This document shows positions 8,800 through 17,623 of a DNA stretch of 64,000 nt, piece by piece. The notes under the pieces were generated by a model. That model was not told the DNA's origin. It saw only the letters and a list, made by a program, of their open reading frames with translations, and did no database searches. The DNA comes from Cohnella sp. OV330 (GTDB taxonomy: Bacteria; Bacillota; Bacilli; Paenibacillales; Paenibacillaceae): the NCBI RefSeq assembly GCF_900112065.1, contig NZ_FOKE01000009.1, positions 40,672-104,671 on the forward strand, given 5' to 3'. How positions within the stretch are numbered: the stretch's first letter is position 1; each line of letters begins with the position of its first letter. Both the position numbers and the translations under genes were made by a program.

Positions 8800-9924
8800 C
8801 TAATAAGCGTAAGCCAGCAGTGCCGTCAAATTGTCGAACGAGTAGGCCTGGCCCGTGGCAGGATCGCCGAAGCCGCCGTCCAGCGGTCCTCCGGTTCCCG
8901 TCGTTCGCAGCTCGTTCATTCGCGCGATCGCCTGTTCATACATCTCCTTGTCGCCCGCGACTGAACCGATCATCGCGGCGAGCGCATAGATGGCGGTCGA
9001 GCGGACATCGTCCTTCGGCTCCCCGTTCCGGCTGTAGGTGCCGTACAGCTTGCCGGCTTCAACTTGCTTTTTGATGTACGCGACGCTCTCCGGATGCGCA
9101 AGTCCGGCCTCGGACAAGTGCAGGATCGTCACTAGCGATTCTACGGTCCGGATGTCCTGGGGAGACGCGTATTCCCCCTTGCCGTAATCGTAGCGCGTCT
9201 CGTAAAAAGGAAACGCGTCGCCGAGGTAGCCGCCTTCAGCCGTGCGACGGGCGTTTTCGAGCAGCCGCCCCTTGTCGCCTTCCGGAAGGTTCAGCATCCC
9301 GAGCGTCTTGAGATCGATATAACACAAGGTCAGAAAATCGTTGGTCGTCTTGTACGTCTCGTCGTAAAAGTCGTAGAGCCGTCCCTCTTTGACGTTGTAG
9401 GCGTAGAAACGCTGTCCGTAACGGTCGGCCTCGGACGTATAAGCGGCGTCCTTGAATGCGGCGCCGGCCTCGTAGAGTGCGCGAATGATGCGCAGGTCGT
9501 CGACGGCTGCATTGACGGGATAGCGCCGATCCGACAGCGGGCTGTAGCGGTAACTGAACGAAGCGTTCATGTCGAATGCGGCGCGGGCCCGGTTCCACGT
9601 CGCTTCGAAGGACGCGCGCCGTCCACTCAGCGCGTAGTACCGCATCAAGAGCCCGGACGACTCGCTCAGGATCTCGTGGCCGCTTGCGGCTGTGCCGTCT
9701 TGCGCCGTATCGATGAGGTTCGTGTAGATGCCGTCCCTGCCTGTCATGCGGTTCGCGATGAATGCTTCGAGCGCGGCGCGCCCTTCGTCGTGAGCCGCCG
9801 AGGCGCCGTACCGGTTGGGCGGCAGCGCTTTTTTGGCCGCGTCTTCCGATGGTGTCGCGCTCTGTCCGCATGCAACGAGTATAGCTGCGCATGCGCCGAG
9901 GATGGCGATGAGTCGAATCATCAT
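8800..9924 (-). CDS. ydaJ: GH8-like lipoprotein (YdaJ)
   Basis: 374 residues. A short signal peptide ends in the lipobox LVAC, so the protein is lipid-anchored outside the cell. The rest is an all-helical (alpha/alpha)6 type domain; the segment SESSGLLMRYYAL matches the SEGxGYGM motif of glycoside hydrolase family 8, whose Glu is the general acid. YdaJ of B. subtilis is assigned to this family and BcsZ is the analogous hydrolase of cellulose operons. It should trim or release the polymer made by the operon. The start ATG at 9924 is preceded by GGAG at 13 bases, longer than usual; a second ATG follows directly. First gene of the operon. Confidence 0.82.
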   Translation of the reverse strand: MMIRLIAILGACAAILVACGQSATPSEDAAKKALPPNRYGASAAHDEGRAALEAFIANRMTGRDGIYTNLIDTAQDGTAASGHEILSESSGLLMRYYALSGRRASFEATWNRARAAFDMNASFSYRYSPLSDRRYPVNAAVDDLRIIRALYEAGAAFKDAAYTSEADRYGQRFYAYNVKEGRLYDFYDETYKTTNDFLTLCYIDLKTLGMLNLPEGDKGRLLENARRTAEGGYLGDAFPFYETRYDYGKGEYASPQDIRTVESLVTILHLSEAGLAHPESVAYIKKQVEAGKLYGTYSRNGEPKDDVRSTAIYALAAMIGSVAGDKEMYEQAIARMNELRTTGTGGPLDGGFGDPATGQAYSFDNLTALLAYAY

Positions 9925-10262
9925 TTTCGTGGCATCGCTCCTGTCTTGACACGATTGGTCGCAAGGCTTTGTACAATAATTACCATGCACTCCCCGCCTG
10001 TGCGACGGCATTCGGAATCATCTTTTCAAGATTCGACAAATATAAACTTAGAAATCATAAATAACCGTGAATATAGTCTTATTATGTATAAAAATGTCGA
10101 ATGAATAGTTATAAGAGATTATGTGTGCAGAAAATAGATTTAAAAATAATCCGTTATACCTACTCGGTTATCATAAAGATTATTTTAGATGAAACCTTGG
10201 ATTCCGTAACGTTAAACAATTTGGTAATTCGGTCGTAAAGGCGGAACGTCGTGAATGCGGAA
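9925..10262. other. AT-rich intergenic region between ydaJ-like and marR genes
   Basis: About 340 bp between divergent genes, strongly AT-rich from about 10020, unlike the GC-rich coding DNA around it. No open frame with a ribosome-binding site is visible. It should carry the minus-strand promoter of the polysaccharide operon, but I could not pick one box pair with confidence; several TATA-like sixmers lie between 10030 and 10100. Confidence 0.5.
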
Positions 10263-10319
10263 TTGACGATGTGTAAGGCAAGTGATATAGTTCGATAATA
10301 AAACAATTCAACGATCGAA
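10263..10319 (+). promoter_or_regulatory. Sigma-A promoter with overlapping MarR operator
   Basis: TTGACG (10263-10268), 17-base spacer, TATAGT (10286-10291). Immediately after lies an inverted repeat TTCGAT (10291-10296) / ATCGAA (10314-10319) covering the expected start of transcription. This placement suits autorepression by the MarR protein encoded next. Confidence 0.7.
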
Positions 10320-10338
10320 TGATTAGAGGGTGATACTA

Positions 10339-10821
10339 TTGCTGGCAGGACCGAAGCTTAACGGTCTGATCGAACGTTACAAGACTGCCATGTTCACCGT
10401 GAACCGGCGAATGACCGCGCTGCTGCGGGACGAGATGCCCGGCGATCTGACGCTGGACCAGTTCGCGATCATTCAATACGTCGGGACGCGAGACAACTGT
10501 ACGTCGACCGAGCTGGCCGACGTATTTTGCGTGGGCAAGAGCTCGATCACGGCGATCGTGTCGCGTCTGGTGGACAAAAGCCTGATCGTGCGCAGCCCCG
10601 ACGACAAGGATCGGCGGGTTATGTACCTGCGGCTGACGGAGGCGGGCGAGCGGATGGCGGCCGACCTGAACGAGCGGATCGGATCGCTGCTCGGCGCGTA
10701 CGTGTCGGCGTTCGACGAGGCCGAGGCCGATCAATTCATAGAGACCTACGAGAAGCTGGCGCGCGCCGTCATGGAGAGCGGCGGCCAGGCTTCCGGGGAG
10801 AGGAGCGGCGGGGATTCATGA
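10339..10821 (+). CDS. MarR-family repressor of the MMPL exporter
   Basis: 160 residues from the TTG at 10339, chosen because AGAGGGTGA lies 5-6 bases upstream; a GTG three codons earlier has no ribosome-binding site. The winged helix spans roughly residues 30-110, with recognition helix GKSSITAIVSRLVDKSLI and wing SPDDKDRRVMYLRLT, typical of MarR. The stop overlaps the start of the exporter gene (ATGA, 10818-10821). The pairing matches ydgG-ydgH of B. subtilis, where the MarR protein represses its partner. Inducer unknown. The dyad at 10291-10319 is the likely operator. Confidence 0.9.
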   Translation: MLAGPKLNGLIERYKTAMFTVNRRMTALLRDEMPGDLTLDQFAIIQYVGTRDNCTSTELADVFCVGKSSITAIVSRLVDKSLIVRSPDDKDRRVMYLRLTEAGERMAADLNERIGSLLGAYVSAFDEAEADQFIETYEKLARAVMESGGQASGERSGGDS

Positions 10822-13800
10822 GAAGCATCGTAAAATTCAGGTGGGCGGTACTCGCGCTCTGGCTCGTCGTCGTGGCCGGGCTGGTGCTCACGGCGCCGAA
10901 CATGGCGGATCTGGTTCGGGAGAAAGGGCAAATCACCGTGCCGGACGGCTACACGTCGACCCATGCGGGCGAGCTGCTCCACGAGCGGGACGCGCAGCGC
11001 GCGGGCGACGGGGAAGGCGGCGGCAGCGGCAGCTCGACCGTGCTCGTCTTCCATGGCGAAGCCGCGCTGACCGACGCGCAGATGTCGGAGATCAAGGCGG
11101 GCATCGACAAGCTGAAGGCCGAGAAGGAGAAGCTTGGCATCGTCTCGGTCACGACCCACTTCGACACGGCGGAGCTCAAGGACCAGATGGTGTCCAAGGA
11201 CGGCAAGACCGTGCTGGCGCTGCTCTCGGTGGATGCGAGCGGCCGCGAGCTTTCCGACGTTCGCAAGGATCTTGCGGACGCGATCTCGGACGTCAAGGTC
11301 GACCACTACTATACCGGTAACTGGATCATCCAAGAGGACGTCGTCCAGAGTTCCCAGGAAGGACTGCACAAGACGGAGTACATCACCGTCGCCTTCATTC
11401 TGGCGATTCTGTTCCTCGTGTTCAGGTCCGCGATCGCGCCGTTCATCCCGCTGCTCACCGTCGGGATCAGCTACGTCGCGGCGCAGTCGGTCGTGTCCTA
11501 TTTGGTCAAATATCTCGATTTTCCGTTGTCGAACTTCACGCAGATCTTCATGGTCGCGGTCATGTTCGGCATCGGCACGGACTACTGCATCCTGCTGATC
11601 AGCCGGTTCAAGGAAGAGCTGGCGCACAACGGCGGCGACAAGGTCGGGGCCATTCTGGCGACCTACAGGACCGCGGGGAAAACCGTCATGTATGCCGGCC
11701 TCGCCGTGCTCGTCGGCTTCGCCTGCATCGGATTTTCCACGTTCAGCCTGTACCAATCGGCGGTCGCGGTCGCGGTCGGCGTCGCGGTGCTGCTGATCGC
11801 GCTGGTGACGCTCGTGCCGTTTTTTATGGCGGTGCTGGGCAAAGCCATCTTCTGGCCGACGCGCGGATCGCTGGAGCATAAGCCGAGCGGGTTCTGGGGC
11901 GCCATGGGCAGCTTTTCCCTGAAACGGCCGCTCTGGTCGCTGCTCGTGCTGGCGGTCGTGCTGGCGCCGTTCCTTTCCATCTATAAGGGCTCGATCTCCT
12001 TCAACTCGCTCGACGAGATCGGCGACCGCTACGAATCGGTCAAGGGTTTTAACGTGATCGCGGACAGCTTCGGGCCGGGCGAATCGCTGACGACGACGGT
12101 CGTGCTCAAGACCGACAAGGCGATCGACACGTCCGAAGGGCTCGCGATGATCGAGCGCGTGAGCCGCGAGCTGGCCGGCGTCGACGGCGTCAAGGCGGTT
12201 CGAAGCGCGACGCGTCCGACGGGCGAGGCGCCGAAGGATTTTCAGGTGACGTCGCAGGTCGACACGCTCGGCAGCGGACTGGACCAAGGCGCCGAAGGCA
12301 TCGGTCAGGTGTCGAAAGGGCTGGCCGACGCGAGCAAGTCGCTTAGCGCCAACGCATCCAAGCTCAGCGGGGCGGCCGAAGGCGCCGACGAGCTCGTGGC
12401 GGGCACGCAGTCGCTGAAGAGCGGGATCGCGCAGCTGGAGAGCGGCCTCAAGGCGGTGCAGAAGGGACTTCAAAGCGGCACGTCGGGCGCCGGCGAGCTT
12501 CGGCAGGGCGCGGCGCAAGCGAAGAAGAGCGCCGATCAGCTGCTGGCCGCGAGCCGCAAGCTGGAGGCGAGCTATAAGCAATTGGCGGGGGGGCTCGATC
12601 AGCTCGGCGCGGGCTACGATGACATCGCCGCCAAGCAGAAGGCGCTGGCGGACGGCCTCGCCGACCTGGGCACGGGCATCGGGGGCCTCGGCGACAAGTA
12701 TCCGGAGCTGGCGTCCGACGCGGATTACCAGCGCGCCGTGGCCTCGCTCGGCCAACTGCAGTCGAATGCTTCGCAGCTGGCGGGCGGGCTGTCGCAGCTC
12801 AGCGCCAAGCTGGACGGCGCGACGGCGGGGCTGAAGCAGGCGAACGCGGGCCTAGCGCAAGCGGCGGACGGCCAGGCGCAGCTATCGGCCGGACTGGCCA
12901 AGCTGGCTTCCGGCATCGCGCAGCTAGAGAGCGGGTTGGATCAGGCTGCCGACGGGCAGGGCCAGATCATCGGGCAGCTGCCGAGCGTGACCGGCAGGCT
13001 CGACAAGCTGGCGGACGGCCAGCAACAGCTGGGCGATGGTTTTGCGCAGCTGAACGACCAGTTGGGCCAGCTCACGAGCGGGCTGAATAAAAGCGTAAAC
13101 GGCCTTGACCAGGTGTCGGGCGGCCTGAAGTCTGCCCAAGACTACATCGGCGAGCTGTCCTCGGCATCGGACAGCGATCTGAGCGGCTGGTTCATCCCGG
13201 CCGACGCCATTCAGCGGGCGGACTTCCAGCAAGCGCTGGACGTATACGCCTCGAAGGATCGCAAGATCACGACGTTCGACGTCATTTTCTCCGGCAACCC
13301 TTACGAGCTCGAAACGATGAAGCTCATCGATCCGCTGCAGGAAGCGATCGACCGCGGTTTGAAGGGCACGGCGTACGACACGGGCTCGACGCATGAGATC
13401 GGCGGCGTCACCAGCGCCAACAACGACCTGCACGAGATCTCCTCCGCGGACTACTCGCGGACGGTCATGCTCATGCTGATCGGCATCGGCCTGATTCTGA
13501 TCTTCATGTTCCGGTCGATCGTAATCCCGATCTACTTGGTCATCTCGCTGCTCGGGACGTACTACACGTCGCTCGCGATCACGGAGCTCATCTTCGTGCG
13601 CATACTCGGGCATTCGGGCACGAGTTGGACCGTTCCGTTCTTCGGCTTCGTGCTGCTGATCGCGCTCGGCGTCGACTACAGCATCTTCCTGATGGACCGG
13701 TTCCGCGAATACCGGAACCTGCCGCCGCAGGAGGCGATCCTCAAGGCAATGCGGAACATGGGCACCGTCATTCTGTCCGCCGCGCTCATCCTGGGCGGCA

Positions 13801-14018
13801 CGTTCGCGGCGATGCTGCCGTCGGGCGTCATGTCGCTGCTCCAGATCGCGACGATGGTGCTGTGCGGACTGTTCCTGTACGCGGTCATCGTGCTGCCGCT
13901 GTTCGTGCCGGTCATGGTGCGCACGTTCGGCGAGGCGAACTGGTGGCCGTTCATGGGGCGGCGTTCGGCCTCGGCCGGCGGCGACAGCGCCCTCGGGCGG
14001 GTATCGCACGACGCATAA
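10818..14018 (+). CDS. MMPL/RND-type membrane exporter (YdgH-like)
   Basis: 1066 residues. Two halves, each with one helix, a large external domain and a block of five helices (about 190-370 and 890-1050), the MMPL layout. The external domain of the second half contains a long Ala/Gly/Leu/Gln-rich region (about 490-780) made of irregular heptads such as GLxQLxxG, predicted to form long helical hairpins as in YhgE/Pip-type proteins. The intramembrane Asp-Tyr pairs (GTDYCI, GVDYSI) expected for proton coupling are present. Cargo is unknown; lipids, surfactants or drugs are typical for the family. B. subtilis YdgH is shorter, about 885 residues. Coupled to the marR gene by a 4-base overlap. Confidence 0.9.
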   Translation: MRSIVKFRWAVLALWLVVVAGLVLTAPNMADLVREKGQITVPDGYTSTHAGELLHERDAQRAGDGEGGGSGSSTVLVFHGEAALTDAQMSEIKAGIDKLKAEKEKLGIVSVTTHFDTAELKDQMVSKDGKTVLALLSVDASGRELSDVRKDLADAISDVKVDHYYTGNWIIQEDVVQSSQEGLHKTEYITVAFILAILFLVFRSAIAPFIPLLTVGISYVAAQSVVSYLVKYLDFPLSNFTQIFMVAVMFGIGTDYCILLISRFKEELAHNGGDKVGAILATYRTAGKTVMYAGLAVLVGFACIGFSTFSLYQSAVAVAVGVAVLLIALVTLVPFFMAVLGKAIFWPTRGSLEHKPSGFWGAMGSFSLKRPLWSLLVLAVVLAPFLSIYKGSISFNSLDEIGDRYESVKGFNVIADSFGPGESLTTTVVLKTDKAIDTSEGLAMIERVSRELAGVDGVKAVRSATRPTGEAPKDFQVTSQVDTLGSGLDQGAEGIGQVSKGLADASKSLSANASKLSGAAEGADELVAGTQSLKSGIAQLESGLKAVQKGLQSGTSGAGELRQGAAQAKKSADQLLAASRKLEASYKQLAGGLDQLGAGYDDIAAKQKALADGLADLGTGIGGLGDKYPELASDADYQRAVASLGQLQSNASQLAGGLSQLSAKLDGATAGLKQANAGLAQAADGQAQLSAGLAKLASGIAQLESGLDQAADGQGQIIGQLPSVTGRLDKLADGQQQLGDGFAQLNDQLGQLTSGLNKSVNGLDQVSGGLKSAQDYIGELSSASDSDLSGWFIPADAIQRADFQQALDVYASKDRKITTFDVIFSGNPYELETMKLIDPLQEAIDRGLKGTAYDTGSTHEIGGVTSANNDLHEISSADYSRTVMLMLIGIGLILIFMFRSIVIPIYLVISLLGTYYTSLAITELIFVRILGHSGTSWTVPFFGFVLLIALGVDYSIFLMDRFREYRNLPPQEAILKAMRNMGTVILSAALILGGTFAAMLPSGVMSLLQIATMVLCGLFLYAVIVLPLFVPVMVRTFGEANWWPFMGRRSASAGGDSALGRVSHDA

Positions 14019-14057
14019 AGCGGCGAGCGCTGCGAAGCGTGCAGTTAAGTATAGGAA

Positions 14058-14087
14058 AAGAAGCTCCGGCGACGGGGCTTCTTTTTT
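14058..14087 (+). terminator. Rho-independent terminator after the MMPL gene
   Basis: Ten-base arms AAGAAGCTCC / GGGGCTTCTT with one G-T pair, followed by a T run; 40 bp after the stop codon. Confidence 0.85.
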
Positions 14088-14396
14088 CGTATGTGGAGGA
14101 GCGGGCCATGCGCACGATTTGTTCGCTTGACGCTCGTTTCCGGACAGGAGATCCGCTATTCTCGCCGAAAGGGTGTGGTTACACATGGTTGCGGACTACA
14201 GTTCCGTTATTCAACCATGCTGCCGAGTTCATCGCGGGTTTTGGAGCAAATAAGAGATCCTCAGTCCGCGAACCGACTACATGCCGCCAATGAGAGAGAA
14301 ATAACGGATGCGGTGTCCGCAGCGGTCGACGAGACGGCTGCGCGAGGGCGGAGAGTTCAAGGGAAATGTGCTTGAAGGGCGAGCGAGGTTCGGTTG

Positions 14397-14505
14397 CTTG
14401 CGGTCACGGCCCTCCATGCACAGAAAATGTGCATGGAGGGCACGAGCAGCCCAACTGCGTGCGGCTAAGGCGCGATGATGCATAGAAAAGGTGCATGAAG
14501 CCATC
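14397..14505. repeat. Two degenerate hairpin units between convergent genes
   Basis: The first unit has perfect 13-bp arms (14410-14422 and 14428-14440, CCCTCCATGCACA and its complement) around the loop GAAAA. About 62 bp further on is a decayed copy, ATGCATAG then AAAAGGTGCAT. The rest of 14088-14514 shows no gene with a ribosome-binding site. The location between the MMPL and fumC 3' ends matches the other hairpin arrays of this window. Confidence 0.7.
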
Positions 14506-14514
14506 CGGCGGCAC

Positions 14515-14551
14515 CAAAAAAGCTCCCGGCCGTCAAATGACGACCGAGAGC
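14515..14551 (-). terminator. Terminator of fumC
   Basis: On the minus strand, 13-base arms (14522-14534 with 14539-14551, two G-T pairs) followed by a run of T (A run at 14515-14521 on the plus strand), 24 bp after the fumC stop. Confidence 0.88.
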
Positions 14552-14574
14552 GGCTTGTTCCAATCTAGTCCGTC

Positions 14575-15966
14575 CTATTCCTTGGGATGAATCATGTCTT
14601 CCGGCTTCACGTACTCGGTGAACTGCTCGTCCGTCAGCAGGCCGGTCTTGAGGGCGGCTTCGCGGAGCGTGAGGCCTTCCTTGTGCGCCAGCTTGGCGAT
14701 CTTGGCGGCGTTCTCGTAGCCGATGTACGGGTTGAGCGCCGTGACGAGCATGAGCGACTGCTCCAGATTGCGGCTCAGCACCTCGCGGTTCGGCTCGATA
14801 CCGACGGCGCAGTGCTCGTTGAAGGAGCGCATGCCGTCCGCGAGCAGGCGGACCGACTGGAGGAACGCGTTCAGGATGACCGGCTTGAACACGTTCAGCT
14901 CGAAGTTGCCTTGGGAAGCCGCGAAGCCGATCGTCGCGTCGTTGCCCATGACCTGGCAGGCGATCATCGTGATCGCTTCGGCTTGGGTCGGGTTGACCTT
15001 GCCGGGCATGATGGAGCTGCCGGGCTCGTTCTCGGGAATCGTGATCTCGCCGATGCCGCTGCGGGGACCGCTCGCGAGCCAGCGCACGTCGTTGGCGATC
15101 TTCATCAGGTCGGCCGCGAGCGCCTTCAGCGCGCCGTGGGCGAAGACGGATTGGTCATGGCTGGTCAGCGCGTGGAACTTGTTGGGCGCGCTCACGAAGC
15201 CTTTGCCGCCGGTCGCTTCGCTCAAAGCCTGGGCGACGCCGTCGCCGAACGCCGGGTGCGCGTTGATGCCGGTGCCGACCGCCGTGCCGCCGATCGCCAG
15301 CTCCTTCAGCGTCTGCGCGCTGCTGCGGATCATTTGCTCGGTCTTTTCCAGCATCGCGTGCCAGCCGCTGATCTCTTGGCCGAGCGTGATCGGCGTCGCG
15401 TCCTGCAGGTGGGTACGACCGATTTTGACGATATCCATGAACGCTTCGGACTTCGCCTTCAGCGTCTCCTTGAGTTCGCCGAGCGCCGGGATGAGCACTT
15501 CGTCAACCGCAACGACGCTCGCGACGTGCATCGCGGTCGGGAACGTGTCGTTGGAGCTCTGCGACTTGTTCACGTCGTCGTTCGGATGGACGCGCTTATC
15601 CGAGCCCTTCGCTTCGAGCAGCTGATTGGCGCGCCGCGCGATAACTTCGTTGACGTTCATGTTGGACTGCGTGCCGCTGCCCGTCTGCCAGACGACGAGC
15701 GGGAATTCGGCATCCCATTCGCCGGCGACGATCTCGTCCGCTGCGGCGACGATCGCGTCCTTTTTGTCGGCATCGAGCTTGCCCAGCTTGTGGTTGACCT
15801 GCGCGGCCGCCTTCTTCAGTTGGGCGAACGCCGTGATCAATTCCTTTGGCATCCGCTCCGTGCCGATCTTGAAGTGCTGGCGGCTGCGCTCGGTCTGCGC
15901 GCCCCACATAGCGGTAGAGGGCACCTGAATCTCGCCCATCGTATCGCGTTCAATCCGGAATTCCAT
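14575..15966 (-). CDS. fumC: Class II fumarate hydratase
   Basis: 463 residues, the usual length of FumC. It interconverts fumarate and L-malate in the citric acid cycle. The family signature [10 protein letters not shown] lies at 316-325, with catalytic Ser at 317-318, and the THLQDA motif with the second catalytic His at 186. The SSNDTFPTA segment (137-145) contributes to the substrate site. The start has GGAGGAG eight bases upstream. Single-gene unit with its own promoter and terminator; it needs no iron-sulfur cluster, unlike class I enzymes. Confidence 0.97.
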   Translation of the reverse strand: MEFRIERDTMGEIQVPSTAMWGAQTERSRQHFKIGTERMPKELITAFAQLKKAAAQVNHKLGKLDADKKDAIVAAADEIVAGEWDAEFPLVVWQTGSGTQSNMNVNEVIARRANQLLEAKGSDKRVHPNDDVNKSQSSNDTFPTAMHVASVVAVDEVLIPALGELKETLKAKSEAFMDIVKIGRTHLQDATPITLGQEISGWHAMLEKTEQMIRSSAQTLKELAIGGTAVGTGINAHPAFGDGVAQALSEATGGKGFVSAPNKFHALTSHDQSVFAHGALKALAADLMKIANDVRWLASGPRSGIGEITIPENEPGSSIMPGKVNPTQAEAITMIACQVMGNDATIGFAASQGNFELNVFKPVILNAFLQSVRLLADGMRSFNEHCAVGIEPNREVLSRNLEQSLMLVTALNPYIGYENAAKIAKLAHKEGLTLREAALKTGLLTDEQFTEYVKPEDMIHPKE

Positions 15967-16112
15967 TGCTGATTCTCCTCCTGCACCCTTATGAGTTATG
16001 CGGTCCGTCCGGGCGGGACAACCTCCGCGGCTTTGGGCCGAACCGTCTTCCGATAAAAGCGGCCGCGTTCGCCGGAGCGCACCGCGAGGCCGTTTTTAAC
16101 ATCACGTCTTCC

Positions 16113-16141
16113 ATTATAATGGCTTGCCCGCGAGGTTCCAA
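16113..16141 (-). promoter_or_regulatory. Probable fumC promoter
   Basis: On the minus strand TTGGAA (16141-16136), 17-base spacer, TATAAT (16118-16113), giving a leader of about 140 bases. The -10 box sits in a perfect 12-bp palindrome CCATTATAATGG (16111-16122), so a TATAAT is also offered to the plus strand, where the -35 region is poor. Confidence 0.6.
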
Positions 16142-16268
16142 ATGGAATTGCCAGGCCGCGCCCCGAAGTTCGAAGCAGAACGCGCATTCAAGTCGTGCCG
16201 TCTGCGGCCGGGATGAATACGATATGGCAATCATTTTTGAAAATACAATGCATGGGGGCTTGGGAGAT

Positions 16269-17387
16269 ATGAAGAAGTCATACAACGTAACCTGGAAGGG
16301 TCCGATACGGCGCGGCAGCGGTCTTGGCATCGCGAGCAGGCATTATGTCGACGCCTTGAGGAAGCAGGGCGTGCGGGTATCGATCGGCGGGGATAGCAGA
16401 TCACGAGATTCGGCGAGCCGCGTGCTCATTTTCCATTATCCGCCCGACCGAATCCGGTTGAGCGAAGAGAAACGGCGCTATGATCGCGTGATCCTGAACG
16501 CGGTCTGGGAAACGACCCGAATTCCCCGGCGTTGGCTGAACAACATCAACCGGTTCGACGCGATTTTCGTGCCGTCAAGGCAGAACAAAGCAGCCTTCCG
16601 GGCAAGCGGCGTGACGGCGCCCATCTATATCGTGCCGCACGGCGTGAATGCCTCCTTCTATCGCCCTGGCAACCCGCCTTTGCGCATACCGGGTACGGCC
16701 GGCAGGTTCGTATTCGTGTCCGTGTTCGGCTTCCAGCATCGCAAAAATCCGGAAGCGCTGCTCAGGGCGTATTGGAAGGCGTTCTCGGCTCGCGACAAGG
16801 TTCATCTGGTTATCAAGACCAACGGATACGCGCCTTATGAAAGCAAGCAGTGGATCGAATCGCGGATTCGCGGTTTGAAGCGGAGGCTCGGTCTGCGCAA
16901 AAGCACGGCGCCCCTCACGGTGCTCGCGCATGGGATGGACGAACGCAGGCTGCGGGGAATCTATACGCTGGGAGACGCATTCGTGCTGCCGACAAGGGGA
17001 GAGGGCGTAGGATTGCCCTTCCTGGAGTCTCTCGCCAGCGGCACGCCAGTGATCGCGACCGGCTGGGGCGGCCATATGGACTTTGTGACGGATCGGAACG
17101 GGTTCAAGGTCGGTTACCGATTGCGCCCGCCCGCCGAGGGCATGAACAGGCCGACCGCGATTGCCCGCCGGTTCCGGCAACTGTTCAACGGTCCCGGACA
17201 ACGGTGGGCCGAGGCGGACGAGGGAAGCCTGATGAGGCAGATGCGCAGGGCTTATCTGAATCCGGGGCTGTGCCGGCAAAAGGGACGCCGGGCCCGCCTG
17301 GATGCCGCCCGTCTCAGTTGGGGCAGGTCGGGAGCTATTATGAAAAGAGCCATCGGGCACGTCGCGGGGCGGCGGAAAAGAAGATAG
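16269..17387 (+). CDS. GT4-family glycosyltransferase, orphan
   Basis: 372 residues from the ATG at 16269. GT-B fold: N-terminal half with the glycine-rich SGLGIASRHY loop, an interdomain stretch FVPSRQNKAAF and VPHGVN, and a C-terminal GT4 domain with the donor-binding EGVGLPFLE (E-x7-E) motif and GTPVIATGWGG. Such enzymes move a sugar from a nucleotide donor to a glycan or lipid in the cytoplasm. The start is uncertain: ATGs at 16224 and 16248 are in frame but lack a ribosome-binding site; a G-rich stretch lies before 16269. No partner glycan genes lie beside it, so the acceptor cannot be guessed. Confidence 0.8.
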   Translation: MKKSYNVTWKGPIRRGSGLGIASRHYVDALRKQGVRVSIGGDSRSRDSASRVLIFHYPPDRIRLSEEKRRYDRVILNAVWETTRIPRRWLNNINRFDAIFVPSRQNKAAFRASGVTAPIYIVPHGVNASFYRPGNPPLRIPGTAGRFVFVSVFGFQHRKNPEALLRAYWKAFSARDKVHLVIKTNGYAPYESKQWIESRIRGLKRRLGLRKSTAPLTVLAHGMDERRLRGIYTLGDAFVLPTRGEGVGLPFLESLASGTPVIATGWGGHMDFVTDRNGFKVGYRLRPPAEGMNRPTAIARRFRQLFNGPGQRWAEADEGSLMRQMRRAYLNPGLCRQKGRRARLDAARLSWGRSGAIMKRAIGHVAGRRKRR

Positions 17388-17623
17388 TCCTGCAGCGACC
17401 GGCTTGCTCTGCGGCGGCTCCTGCTCGCGTGCGGACGGCACAGTCGCGGCAGGGTAGTCATAAAGGTTATGGTTGCGCTGGCGTTCGTCGGTAATCCGGG
17501 CGGGCGCTTTTGGCGTTTGCCGAGACGACTCGTTCCATTCTTGCCGCTGTTCCCCGCTGCGAGGTGTATGATATGCTAGGATAAATGTACGTACAAGTCA
17601 TGATGGATGCCTAGGAGGATACG

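Noticed and set aside
10527-10817. N-terminal extension of the MMPL protein by 97 residues
   Set aside because: It lies in the marR gene in another frame; the ATG at 10818 overlaps the marR stop and begins a typical MMPL helix.
14091-14375. Possible small gene in the gap after the MMPL gene
   Set aside because: No ribosome-binding site, no recognisable motif, and the frame runs into the hairpin units.
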